Below, one piece after another: positions 8,218 through 16,328 of a stretch of 64,000 nucleotides of DNA (positions are counted from its first letter, which is position 1; each line of letters opens with the position of its first letter). A model generated the notes under the pieces. That model was given only the letters and a program-made list of their open reading frames with translations. It was not told where the DNA came from and did not search any database. Position numbers and translations under genes: made by a program. The stretch comes from RGIG8709 sp045575975 (GTDB lineage Bacteria; Bacillota; Clostridia; Monoglobales; Monoglobaceae): NCBI GenBank assembly GCA_045575975.1, contig JAZNFO010000016.1, positions 1 to 64,000 of the forward strand. The letters run 5' to 3'.

Positions 8218-8694
8218 ATGCATATGGATTATGAAAAGTGTAAGAAATATGCCTTGAATCTTGTGAACACCAGAATGTACACCTGCTCGGAGATTAATGA
8301 AAGACTTTTAAGAAAAGGTGCGGATGAGGAAAATGCCGAAAGAGTTGTGACAGAGCTTATAACTCTTGGAATTCTTGATGACAGAAAGTATGCGGAATAT
8401 TATATTGAGGATGCGGTCAGGGCAAATAAAGGGGTTTACAGAATAAAGCAGGAACTTTATAAAAAAGGAATAGCATCAGCTTTGATTGACGAATTTACAA
8501 AAGGTCAGTCAGCGGATGTTTTTTCTGCTCTTTTAGAATATGCAAGATATAAGTTTGGAGAAGGATGCGAATATTCATATAAAGAATATTCAAATATAAA
8601 GGCACATCTTGCGAGGCGGGGTTATTCCTATGGTGAGATAGAAAAGTGCCTTGAAGAACTTGAAATAACATACATCAGGGGTGAAGAATATTGA
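8218..8694 (+). CDS. recX: Regulatory protein RecX
   Basis: A small (158 residues) modulator of RecA filaments made of tandem three-helix repeats. Matching features are CSEINERLLRKG, LITLGILDDRKYAEYYIEDAV and a second repeat with YRIKQELYKKGI. It starts 3 bases after the recA stop, the usual arrangement. A second ATG lies two codons in (8224), and the choice between them is not certain. Its stop overlaps the rimO start, which implies translational coupling. Confidence 0.9.
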   Translation: MHMDYEKCKKYALNLVNTRMYTCSEINERLLRKGADEENAERVVTELITLGILDDRKYAEYYIEDAVRANKGVYRIKQELYKKGIASALIDEFTKGQSADVFSALLEYARYKFGEGCEYSYKEYSNIKAHLARRGYSYGEIEKCLEELEITYIRGEEY

Positions 8695-10025
8695 AAAAGG
8701 TTGCCATGGTTTCTCTCGGGTGTTCAAAAAACCTTGTGGATGCCGAGGAAATGCTTGGAATTATAAATAAAAGCGGCTTTGAATTTGTTGAAGATGAGTC
8801 AGAGGCAGATGCGATTATAGTTAATACCTGCGCATTTATTGATGATGCAAAGAAAGAGTCAATAGATTGTATTCTTGAAATGGCAGAATATAAAAAGCAG
8901 GATAAAAATAAGGCTTTGGTTGTAACGGGATGTCTTGCTCAGAGATATAAGGAAGAAATTTTAAGTGAAATGCCCGAAGTTGATGCTGTTGTGGGCACAA
9001 ATAATTTTTATGATATTTCAAAAATTCTTAATGAGGTTTTTGAGAAAAAAGAAAAGAAAGTATATTGCAGTGATAATATATGTGAATTGCCAGAGCATAT
9101 AGAAAGAGTCCTCACAACTCCTTCTTACACAGCTTTTTTAAAAATTGCAGAGGGTTGTGACAATCACTGTACATACTGTGTGATACCGTCTATAAGGGGT
9201 GCTTACAGAAGCAGAACTGTTGAAAGTATTGTAGCTGAAGCAAAAAAGCTTGCAGAGGGCGGAGTGAAAGAGCTTATCGTTATTGCTCAGGACACAACAA
9301 GATACGGAATGGATATATATGGCAGACAAGAACTTCCGCATCTTTTAAAGGAGCTTTGCAGAATTGACGGAATAAAATGGATCAGGCTTCATTATTGTTA
9401 TCCCGAACTTGTTACAGATGAGATTATTGAAACAATCAGGAACGAAGAAAAAATCTGTAATTATATGGATATCCCCATCCAACATTGTAATAATGAAATT
9501 CTTAAGAAAATGGGAAGAAGAACCAGCAAGGAAGAGATTGTTTCTTTAATCAAAAAGTTAAGAGACAGAATTCCTGATATTATTATAAGAACTTCTCTGA
9601 TTGCAGGATTTCCACAGGAAACAGAGGAGCAGGCGGAGGAACTTCGTGATTTTGTCAGCGAAATGAATTTCGACAGACTTGGAATATTTGCATATTCAAG
9701 GGAAGAAAACACTCCTGCTGCGAAACTTGATGGACAGATTGATGAAGAAGAAAAGCTTTGTCGCAGGGATGTTATTATGGTGGAGCAGGCGGCTGTTTCG
9801 GAGGAACTTAATAATAAAAAAATAGGCAAAACCTATGAGGTTTTGGTTGAGGGATATGATGCAATTATTAAGCTATACTACGGAAGAACTTATATGGATT
9901 CAGCAGAGGTTGACGGAAAGGTATTTTTTAAGTCTTCTGAGAAAATAAGTGAGGGAGACTTCGTTAATGTTTTAATAGACGAAGCTATGGAATATGACCT
10001 TTATGGGGAAAAATATAATATTTAA
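8691..10025 (+). CDS. rimO: Ribosomal protein S12 methylthiotransferase RimO
   Basis: A radical-SAM enzyme that adds a methylthio group to the conserved Asp of ribosomal protein S12. It has 444 residues: an N-terminal UPF0004 domain with Cys11, Cys47 and Cys81 holding the auxiliary 4Fe-4S cluster; radical SAM motif Cys156-x3-Cys160-x2-Cys163; and a C-terminal TRAM region. The opening MKKVAMVSLGCSKNLVDAE is typical of RimO rather than MiaB. The start is TTG at 8691, overlapping the recX TGA, with GGGGTGA upstream. Its substrate gene rpsL lies far to the right in the same window. Confidence 0.95.
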   Translation: MKKVAMVSLGCSKNLVDAEEMLGIINKSGFEFVEDESEADAIIVNTCAFIDDAKKESIDCILEMAEYKKQDKNKALVVTGCLAQRYKEEILSEMPEVDAVVGTNNFYDISKILNEVFEKKEKKVYCSDNICELPEHIERVLTTPSYTAFLKIAEGCDNHCTYCVIPSIRGAYRSRTVESIVAEAKKLAEGGVKELIVIAQDTTRYGMDIYGRQELPHLLKELCRIDGIKWIRLHYCYPELVTDEIIETIRNEEKICNYMDIPIQHCNNEILKKMGRRTSKEEIVSLIKKLRDRIPDIIIRTSLIAGFPQETEEQAEELRDFVSEMNFDRLGIFAYSREENTPAAKLDGQIDEEEKLCRRDVIMVEQAAVSEELNNKKIGKTYEVLVEGYDAIIKLYYGRTYMDSAEVDGKVFFKSSEKISEGDFVNVLIDEAMEYDLYGEKYNI

Positions 10026-10039
10026 GGCAGGGATTGAAT

Positions 10040-10579
10040 ATGAATACACCAAATAAACTAACATTGTTCAGGGTAATTTTAGTTCCGTTTTTTATATGGT
10101 TTTTGTATATGGGGTGGAACATACTTTCGATTATAACTTTTGCAGTTGCATCTTATACAGATTATTTAGACGGACATCTTGCTAGAAAAAATGGCATTGT
10201 AACAACATTTGGAAAGCTTATGGACCCGCTTGCAGATAAAATTCTGACAATATCCGCACTTGTTTGCTTTTTGGAACTTGATGTAAGATTTCTTGGAGCA
10301 TGGATGGTTGTTTTAATTATTGCAAGAGAGCTTATAGTAACAGGTATAAGACTAATTGCACTAAGTGAAAACAAGGTTATTGCAGCATCCTGGTGGGGAA
10401 AATCAAAAACAGTTTCACAGCTTGTTGCCATAATCTTAATGATGGTGGACAGAATTATGCCGCTTACGGTTTTTGGTATAGAAATAACAATGATAGCTAT
10501 CTGGGTTATGGTTATTCTAACCGCTTATTCAGGCTATGACTATGTGAAAAAGAATTTTTCACTATTACAGTTCAAGTAG
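10040..10579 (+). CDS. pgsA: CDP-diacylglycerol-glycerol-3-phosphate 3-phosphatidyltransferase
   Basis: Integral membrane enzyme making phosphatidylglycerol phosphate from CDP-diacylglycerol and glycerol-3-phosphate. The CDP-alcohol phosphotransferase signature DG-x2-AR-x8-G-x3-D-x3-D is visible (YLDGHLARKNG then GKLMDPLADK), followed by several membrane segments; total 179 residues. I take ATG 10040 over the in-frame TTG at 10034 because the GGCAGGGA Shine-Dalgarno is correctly spaced only for the ATG. It follows rimO by 14 bases, part of the common recA-rimO-pgsA style cluster in clostridia. Confidence 0.95.
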   Translation: MNTPNKLTLFRVILVPFFIWFLYMGWNILSIITFAVASYTDYLDGHLARKNGIVTTFGKLMDPLADKILTISALVCFLELDVRFLGAWMVVLIIARELIVTGIRLIALSENKVIAASWWGKSKTVSQLVAIILMMVDRIMPLTVFGIEITMIAIWVMVILTAYSGYDYVKKNFSLLQFK

Positions 10580-10596
10580 AAAATTGAAGAAAAATA

Positions 10597-10625
10597 TTGA
10601 CGGAGAGGATTATATATGCTATAGT
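10597..10625 (+). promoter_or_regulatory. Promoter of acpP with flanking inverted repeat
   Basis: TTGACG (10597-10602) and TATAGT (10620-10625) are 17 bp apart. An 8-bp inverted repeat (TTGACGGA at 10597-10604, TCCGTCAA at 10630-10637) brackets the -10 box, which could be an operator. Confidence 0.55.
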
Positions 10626-10661
10626 TATATCCGTCAAATAAATGTTAAGGAGGTCTATATA

Positions 10662-10892
10662 ATGGACACATTTGAAAGAGTTAAAGAAATATTAGTTGAG
10701 CAGCTTGATGTAGATGAAGCAAGTATTACTCTTGAAACATCAATCTTAAATGACCTTGAGGCAGATTCCCTTGATTTAGTTGAGGTTATTATGGCAATTG
10801 AAGAAGAGTTTGGCATAGAAGTTCCAGATGAGGAAGTAGAAAAGATTTCCACAGTTGGAGAGGCTATAAGCTTTATAAATGAATTAATTTAG
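10662..10892 (+). CDS. acpP: Acyl carrier protein
   Basis: A 76-residue acidic four-helix carrier of fatty-acid synthesis. The phosphopantetheine site is Ser36 in the motif EADSLDLVEV. The ATG at 10662 follows AAGGAGG at ideal spacing. An in-frame extension upstream to 10584 would run through the promoter and lacks homology, so it is excluded. It stands between pgsA and rnc rather than next to fab genes, an arrangement (acpP-rnc) common in Firmicutes. Confidence 0.95.
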   Translation: MDTFERVKEILVEQLDVDEASITLETSILNDLEADSLDLVEVIMAIEEEFGIEVPDEEVEKISTVGEAISFINELI

Positions 10893-10905
10893 TGAAAATT
10901 TAGAT

Positions 10906-10934
10906 GCCTGCTATGGATTTATGCCACTGCAGGC
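10906..10934 (+). terminator. Weak hairpin between acpP and rnc
   Basis: GCCTGC (10906-10911) pairs with GCAGGC (10929-10934) across a 17-base loop, followed by a short T/C tract. It could attenuate transcription into rnc or be a processing stem; it is too weak for a confident terminator. Confidence 0.35.
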
Positions 10935-10962
10935 TTTCTTCTAGTTTAAGAGGTGAGCTATA

Positions 10963-11628
10963 ATTAATATAAATTACACATTTAAAAACAAAAAACTCCT
11001 GGATACTGCTCTTACTCATATATCTCTTGCCAAGGAGAAGAATGTAGAAAGCAATCAAAGGCTTGAATTTTTAGGTGACAGTATATTATCCTATGTAATT
11101 GCATCAAAGCTTTATGAGCTGCATCCTGAATACACCGAGGGAAACCTCACAGAGGCAAGAGCCTTTTTGGTATGCGAAAAAACACTGGCTCAGCTTGCAG
11201 ATGAAATGAATATAGGCCCTGATATCAAATTCAGCAAAACGGAGATTGCCACAAACGGAAAGCATAAAGATTCTATTTTGGCAGATACTTTTGAAGCACT
11301 GATTGGTGCAATATACTTAGACAGCAACATAGAATGTGTGGGAAAATGGATTTTAGGGAAATTTCAGATGCGTATTGAAAATTTAAAGCTCTCCGAAATA
11401 ATAAGCTATAAATCTGCACTGCAGAATTATATTCAGTCAAAGTATCACGATAAAAAAACCATAACATATAAAATGGTAGATAAAAAAGGGCCTGACCACA
11501 AGCCGACATTCAGGGTTGAAGTTCTGATAGATGAAAAGGTTGTGGGAAAAGGATGCGGAACAAGTTTGAAAACAGCGGAAAAAGAAGCTGCAAGATGTGC
11601 TTATGAAAGCATTGTCGGAAAGATATAA
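10963..11628 (+). CDS. rnc: Ribonuclease III, apparent ATT start
   Basis: Double-strand-specific endonuclease that matures rRNA precursors. The reading frame gives the RIIID signature RLEFLGDS (about residues 33-40, acidic catalytic Glu/Asp), DTFEALIGAIYLD with the second catalytic cluster, and a C-terminal dsRBD (ALQNYIQSKY... to the GCGTSLKTAEKEAA helix). The frame opens after a TGA at 10954-10956, and homology (YTFKNKKLLDTALTH) begins almost at once, yet there is no ATG, GTG or TTG before base 11167, deep inside the nuclease domain. A GAGGTG Shine-Dalgarno sits 7 bases before ATT at 10963, giving a normal 221-residue protein. ATA at 10960 or 10969 is less well spaced. Confidence 0.88.
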   Translation: MNINYTFKNKKLLDTALTHISLAKEKNVESNQRLEFLGDSILSYVIASKLYELHPEYTEGNLTEARAFLVCEKTLAQLADEMNIGPDIKFSKTEIATNGKHKDSILADTFEALIGAIYLDSNIECVGKWILGKFQMRIENLKLSEIISYKSALQNYIQSKYHDKKTITYKMVDKKGPDHKPTFRVEVLIDEKVVGKGCGTSLKTAEKEAARCAYESIVGKI

Positions 11629-11633
11629 TCAGT

Positions 11634-12605
11634 ATGGAAGAAAGAAGAAAATATAACATTCCGATTTTTATTCCTCACCTTGGATGTCCCAATTCCTGTG
11701 CTTTTTGTAATCAGAAAAAAATAACGGGGCAGGAGACGGAAATAACTCCCGGTGAGGTGAGAGGTATAATTGAAAAAAGCCTTGCAACCATAAAAGAAAA
11801 TTCAGGTGTTGAGGTTGCATTTTTCGGTGGAAGTTTCACAGGACTGAACAAGGAATTGCAGATTGAATTTTTGAGGGTTGCAAATGAATTTTTTCCAAAT
11901 ATAAACGGAATAAGACTATCGACAAGAGCAGACTATATAGACCAAGAGGAAATTAGTATATTAAAAAAATATAATGTAACAGCAGTTGAACTTGGGGTTC
12001 AAAGCACGGATGAAGATGTTTTAAGAAAAAACTTAAGAGGGCACAGCTTTTCCGTGGTAAAAAAAGCGGCAGAGCTTTTAAATAAAAACGGTTTTGAACT
12101 GGGGCTTCAGATGATGATAGGAATGTATGGCTCAGACTTTGAAAAGGATATAAAAACAGCAAAGGATATTATTTCACTGAAACCGAAAACAACAAGAATT
12201 TATCCAACTGTAATTTTAAAAGACACAAAGCTTGAAGAACTTTATAAAAAAGGTGAATATGTGCCATATACTATTGATGAGGCTGTAAGATGCGCAAAAG
12301 AAATCTGTCTTTTATTCGAAGAAAATAATGTCACAATTTTAAGAATGGGACTTCATTCATCGGAAGAGCTTGAAAAGGGTGCCATTGTTTCAGGCCCATA
12401 TCATCCTGCGTTTGGTGAAATGGTTAAAAGCTTTATTATAAAGGACCGCATTGAAAAGGAAATTATAGATGCAGGACTCAGAAATTGTGATTTTAAGGTG
12501 AGAATTAATAAAAATGAATTATCTCAGCTTATGGGGCAAAAAAAGTCGAATTATAAGTATTTTATGGACAAGTATAATATAAAAATAGTACCTGAGATAA
12601 ACTGA
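11634..12605 (+). CDS. Elp3-like radical SAM protein
   Basis: A 323-residue radical SAM enzyme. The cluster motif is Cys18-x3-Cys22-x2-Cys25 (HLGCPNSCAFCNQKK), followed by FFGGSFTG (SAM-binding GGSF, Elp3/oxygen-independent coproporphyrinogen-like) and VELGVQSTDEDVL. It has no C-terminal GNAT domain, so it is not full Elp3. It lies 6 bases after rnc, a position that uncharacterised radical SAM genes often hold in clostridia. The substrate is unknown; RNA modification is a reasonable guess from the family. Confidence 0.85.
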   Translation: MEERRKYNIPIFIPHLGCPNSCAFCNQKKITGQETEITPGEVRGIIEKSLATIKENSGVEVAFFGGSFTGLNKELQIEFLRVANEFFPNINGIRLSTRADYIDQEEISILKKYNVTAVELGVQSTDEDVLRKNLRGHSFSVVKKAAELLNKNGFELGLQMMIGMYGSDFEKDIKTAKDIISLKPKTTRIYPTVILKDTKLEELYKKGEYVPYTIDEAVRCAKEICLLFEENNVTILRMGLHSSEELEKGAIVSGPYHPAFGEMVKSFIIKDRIEKEIIDAGLRNCDFKVRINKNELSQLMGQKKSNYKYFMDKYNIKIVPEIN

Positions 12606-12615
12606 GGGGATAGTT

Positions 12616-13080
12616 ATGGAAAAGATAGCAAGTTTTACTGTTGACCACAGATATATAAGAGAGGGTGTTTATATTTCCAGAATTGACGGGGATATAACAA
12701 CCTACGATTTAAGAATGAGAAAACCAAACACAGGTGACCTGATGCAAAATAATGCTATTCATTCTTTTGAGCATATGCTTGCAACCTTTGCAAGAAACAG
12801 CGAGATAAAGGATGATATAGTCTATGTTGGACCAATGGGTTGCCAGACGGGTTTTTATCTTCTTGTGAGGAATGCAGATAATAAAAAAGTTATAGAAATT
12901 ATTAAAAAGCTTTTAGAGGATATTTCTCTATATGAGGGAGAAATATTTGGGAAAAGTGAAATTGAATGTGGAAATTATAAGAATTTATCTTTGGATGCCG
13001 CAAAGAATGAAGCTTTGAATTATCTTGAAAAAATAAAGGATATAACTGAAAAGGATTTAATTTATCCTGAGGGAGAATAA
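12616..13080 (+). CDS. luxS: S-ribosylhomocysteine lyase LuxS
   Basis: Cleaves S-ribosylhomocysteine to homocysteine and DPD, the AI-2 precursor. It has 154 residues. The metal site is His49-x3-His53 (HSFEH) with Cys118 (ECGNY), and the catalytic Cys76 is in PMGCQTGFY. It follows the radical SAM gene by 10 bases with GAGGGGAT as Shine-Dalgarno. No pfs/mtnN gene is in the window, so the activated methyl cycle is only partly seen here. Confidence 0.97.
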   Translation: MEKIASFTVDHRYIREGVYISRIDGDITTYDLRMRKPNTGDLMQNNAIHSFEHMLATFARNSEIKDDIVYVGPMGCQTGFYLLVRNADNKKVIEIIKKLLEDISLYEGEIFGKSEIECGNYKNLSLDAAKNEALNYLEKIKDITEKDLIYPEGE

Positions 13081-13082
13081 TT

Positions 13083-13250
13083 ATGGATGATAAGAAAATT
13101 GAAAGAATAAACTATCTTGCAAGAAAATCAAGAGAGCAGGAACTTACGGAAGAAGAAAAAAAAGAACAGAAAAAGCTCCGCGAAGAATATATTCAGGCAT
13201 TCAGAAAAAGCTTGAGAAGCCAGCTTGATAATATTGAAATTGTTGATTAG
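13083..13250 (+). CDS. DUF896 family protein (55 aa)
   Basis: A small charged helical protein of the DUF896/YnzC family: MDDKKIERINYLARKSREQ opening, EEKKEQKKLREEYIQAFR in the middle. The family makes helical hairpins; its function is unknown. The start lies 2 bases after the luxS stop and uses the GAGGGAGAA within the luxS end as Shine-Dalgarno. A gene this short is easily missed by length filters. Confidence 0.85.
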   Translation: MDDKKIERINYLARKSREQELTEEEKKEQKKLREEYIQAFRKSLRSQLDNIEIVD

Positions 13251-13261
13251 GCGGAGTATTT

Positions 13262-14713
13262 ATGAAAGTTTTACTTGTGGCGTTAAATGCCAAGTATGTC
13301 CACACCAATATTGCAGTAAGATATCTTAAAAGGTATCTTAAAAAGGGCGGAGTGGATGCAGAATTTAGAGAATATACAATAAATGAGCCATTAGGCGAAA
13401 CTCTTAGAAAACTGTATATGTCAGGAGCTGATGTATACGGTTTTTCCTGCTATATATGGAATATTGACAAGGTTTTGTATCTTGCAGAGAACCTGAAAAT
13501 AATGAAACCTGACTGCAAAATTTTTCTTGGGGGGCCCGAGGTTTCCTTTGACGGGGAAGAAATAATCAAAAAGTATGAGTTTGTTGATGCTATCGTTTCG
13601 GGAGAGGGAGAAAAAGCAACTTTAAAATTATTAAAGGATATGGATTTTAATAAAAGTGTGGTTTATGACCGTTCCCTTATAAGCCTTGATGAACTTGAAT
13701 TTCCCTATGAAGATGATGATCTGGTGGAGGTCTTAAAAGGGGAGAAGCTCCTTTATTACGAAACAACAAGAGGTTGTCCTTTTTCCTGTGCATATTGTTT
13801 ATCTTCAATTACGGACGGAGTCAGATGTTTGTCTTTAGACAGAGTAAAAAAGGATATAAAAAAGATGACCGATGCCGGGGCGATAACCATTAAATTTGTG
13901 GACAGAACCTTCAATGCCGACAGAAAACGAGCACTTGAAATCTGGAAATATTGTGCAGCCCTTGAGGGGAACACGAAATTCCATTTTGAAATCGGAGCGG
14001 ATTTGCTTGATGCAGAATGCATTGAGTTTTTGAAAACTGTTCCTGGGGAAAAGTTTTTATTTGAAATAGGTGTCCAGAGTACCAATGAAGAAACATTAAA
14101 TTCGGTATGCAGAGAGTCAAACCTTGAAAAGCTGAAAGAAAATGTTAACATGCTCAGAGAAAAGGGAAATATCCACTTGCATCTTGACCTTATTGCAGGG
14201 CTTCCTTTTGAAAATTACGAAAGCTTTAAAAATTCTTTTAATGATGTGTTCTATCTTAACCCTCATGCTCTCCAGCTTGGTTTTTTGAAATTTTTGAAAG
14301 GCTCAGCATTAAGAAGAAGGGCAGAAGAGTTTGGGGCAAAATACTCTTCATCTGCACCCTATGAAATTTATTCAAACGATGTTTTATCTATAGAGGATGT
14401 TATAAAATTACATAGGGTTGAGGATGTTCTGGAGAGGTATTATAACTCGGAAAGATTTACAAATTCCATTTATTATGCGGCAGAGAGATTTTCATCGCCC
14501 TTTGATTTCTTTGAAAAATTATCTGATTTTTTTGAAGAAAAAGGCCTTATCAGCGGGGGAGTGAAAAGAATAACTTTATATAATCTTCTTTTTTCTTTTA
14601 TGGAAGGAAATACAGATAAAGAGGAGCTTGAAAAATTCAGGACTCTCTTAAAAACGGACTTTGAGAAGTGGCATTCATCGGGGATTGGGACTCCTAAATG
14701 GTATCAGGAATAA
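13262..14713 (+). CDS. B12-binding radical SAM protein (DUF4080 type)
   Basis: A 483-residue protein with an N-terminal cobalamin-binding Rossmann domain (about residues 1-130, ending ...FLGGPEVSFDGEEII) and a radical SAM core with Cys172-x3-Cys176-x2-Cys179 (TTRGCPFSCAYC). A C-terminal domain of about 150 residues matches the DUF4080-type proteins I know from clostridia. There is no His in a DxHxxG box, so cobalamin would bind base-off without a His ligand. Such enzymes usually methylate or rearrange unactivated carbons; the substrate is unknown. The GGCGGAG Shine-Dalgarno lies just upstream. Confidence 0.85.
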   Translation: MKVLLVALNAKYVHTNIAVRYLKRYLKKGGVDAEFREYTINEPLGETLRKLYMSGADVYGFSCYIWNIDKVLYLAENLKIMKPDCKIFLGGPEVSFDGEEIIKKYEFVDAIVSGEGEKATLKLLKDMDFNKSVVYDRSLISLDELEFPYEDDDLVEVLKGEKLLYYETTRGCPFSCAYCLSSITDGVRCLSLDRVKKDIKKMTDAGAITIKFVDRTFNADRKRALEIWKYCAALEGNTKFHFEIGADLLDAECIEFLKTVPGEKFLFEIGVQSTNEETLNSVCRESNLEKLKENVNMLREKGNIHLHLDLIAGLPFENYESFKNSFNDVFYLNPHALQLGFLKFLKGSALRRRAEEFGAKYSSSAPYEIYSNDVLSIEDVIKLHRVEDVLERYYNSERFTNSIYYAAERFSSPFDFFEKLSDFFEEKGLISGGVKRITLYNLLFSFMEGNTDKEELEKFRTLLKTDFEKWHSSGIGTPKWYQE

Positions 14714-14800
14714 ATATATAAAAATAGGACCAGGCAGAATATATCCGGAAAACTTTTCATAAGATTTTATGAATAACTTTGAATGGAGTGTAGTCTTTAT

Positions 14801-15952
14801 ATGAAAAGGATATTTTCTGTATGTCTTTCTTTTTTAATTATTTTTTCAGGCATAGTATACGCAGAAACGGAAGATAAAAAAAGTTCTTCGCAGCTTGTTA
14901 ATGCAAAATCTGCAATTTTAATGGAGGGATCAACGGGGAAGGTTCTTTATGACTATATGCCCGATGAAAAATGCCAGATTGCAAGTGTAACCAAAACAAT
15001 GACAATGCTTATGATAATGGAGGCAATAGACAGCGGAAAAATAAACTATTCTGACAAAGTGACAACAAGTGAATATGCAGCATCTATGGGCGGCTCTCAG
15101 GTGTTTCTTGAGCCCGGTGAAGAAATGACGGTTGATGATATGCTGAAAGCGGTTTGTGTATCATCAGGAAATGATGCGGCAGTTGCAATGGCAGAACATA
15201 TTGGCGGAAGCGAAGAGGCTTTTGTTGAAATGATGAACAACAGAGCAAAAGAGCTTGGGGCAAAAAACACTCATTTTATAAATTGTAACGGACTTGACGA
15301 AACAGACGACCATTACAGCACAGCGAGGGATATTGCAATTATTTCAGCTGAGCTTTTAAAACACGAAGATATAGAGAAATATACAAAAATCTGGATGGAC
15401 ACATTAAGAGACGGGAAATTCGGACTTTCAAACACCAATAAGCTTATAAGGTTTTATAAAGGGGCAAACGGAATAAAAACGGGAAGCACATCTGTTGCAA
15501 AATATTGTCTTTCTGCCTCTGCAAAAAGAGATAATATGCAGCTTATTGCAGTTGTGCTTGGCGCGCCCTCAACCCAGGAAAGATTTCAGGGTGCAACAAA
15601 ACTTTTGGATTATGGCTTTGCCAATTTTTCAGTTGCAGACGGGAAGAAGCTTGCAGGCGGTATAGAGAAGATAAAGGTTGTGGGCGGCGAATCAGATTAT
15701 GTTGAAGCAGAACCCAAAAGCAGCGGAAATATTGTGGTGAAAAAGGGAGAGGCAGAAAAAATTGAAGTTAAAAAAAGTCTTCAGGAAAATATAACTGCTC
15801 CAGTGAAAAAAGGGGATAAAGTCGGAGAGCTTGTTTATGTATTAAACGGGAAAGAAATCGGCAGACAAGATATTGTTGCAAAAAGCGATGTAAATAAAAT
15901 CAAGGTGTATATGATGTATATAAAGATGCTTAAGAAATGGATGTTTATGTAA
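14801..15952 (+). CDS. D-alanyl-D-alanine carboxypeptidase (DacF/PBP5 type)
   Basis: Secreted low-molecular-weight penicillin-binding protein that trims peptidoglycan stem peptides. It has a signal peptide (residues 1-21, cleavage near VYA-ET), SxxK at Ser62-Lys65 (SVTK), SxN at Ser122-Asn124 and KTG at 226-228, then a C-terminal beta domain and a short amphipathic end (MMYIKMLKKWMFM) that may hold it at the membrane. I start at ATG 14801, which has GGAGTG 10 bases before it; the in-frame ATG at 14783 has no Shine-Dalgarno. The DacF type often acts in spore cortex or vegetative wall maturation. Confidence 0.92.
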   Translation: MKRIFSVCLSFLIIFSGIVYAETEDKKSSSQLVNAKSAILMEGSTGKVLYDYMPDEKCQIASVTKTMTMLMIMEAIDSGKINYSDKVTTSEYAASMGGSQVFLEPGEEMTVDDMLKAVCVSSGNDAAVAMAEHIGGSEEAFVEMMNNRAKELGAKNTHFINCNGLDETDDHYSTARDIAIISAELLKHEDIEKYTKIWMDTLRDGKFGLSNTNKLIRFYKGANGIKTGSTSVAKYCLSASAKRDNMQLIAVVLGAPSTQERFQGATKLLDYGFANFSVADGKKLAGGIEKIKVVGGESDYVEAEPKSSGNIVVKKGEAEKIEVKKSLQENITAPVKKGDKVGELVYVLNGKEIGRQDIVAKSDVNKIKVYMMYIKMLKKWMFM

Positions 15953-15965
15953 TTTTAAAAAAGTG

Positions 15966-15994
15966 TTGACAAGTATATGAAAATGTGGTAAAAT
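15966..15994 (+). promoter_or_regulatory. Promoter of leucine T-box operon
   Basis: TTGACA (15966-15971) and TAAAAT (15989-15994) are 17 bp apart, directly ahead of the T-box leader. Confidence 0.75.
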
Positions 15995-15999
15995 ACATC

Positions 16000-16284
16000 C
16001 ATTAATCATTTAAATTTAAACACTGTGATACGGAATAGTAAGCAAAAACTTTTGCCTTGAGAGAGATGTCGGGTGGTGCGAGACATTGGAGAACTTTTGC
16101 AGAACTCACCGTGGAGTGGTTGCTATGAAATTTCAAGTAGTGGCAAACGGGAACTCCCGTAACAGAGTTAAGATGTGTCGGCATCAAAGGTGCATCCCTT
16201 GTGGGTGAAGAAGAGTGGTACCGCGGAAACTGTTAATAGCGTTTTCGTCTCTTTGAAACAGCAGAGAGGCGAAAACGCTTTTTT
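16000..16284 (+). promoter_or_regulatory. T-box leader, leucine specifier (CUC)
   Basis: A classic tRNA-sensing attenuator. Stem I carries the terminal-loop motif GGTGGTGCGAG (16071-16081 region). The specifier is CTC at 16105-16107 in the context GAA-CTC-ACC. The T-box core AGTGGTACCGCGG ends near 16226. It is followed by a long terminator stem AGCGTTTTCG/CGAAAACGCT and a run of T at 16238-16284. Uncharged tRNA-Leu(GAG) would stabilise the antiterminator and turn on the downstream LeuA-like gene and, probably, the fusion gene after it. The 5' limit is approximate. Confidence 0.9.
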
Positions 16285-16328
16285 GTTGATTCTTTAGATA
16301 AATTTAATTATGAAGGGAGTTTTCAAGA

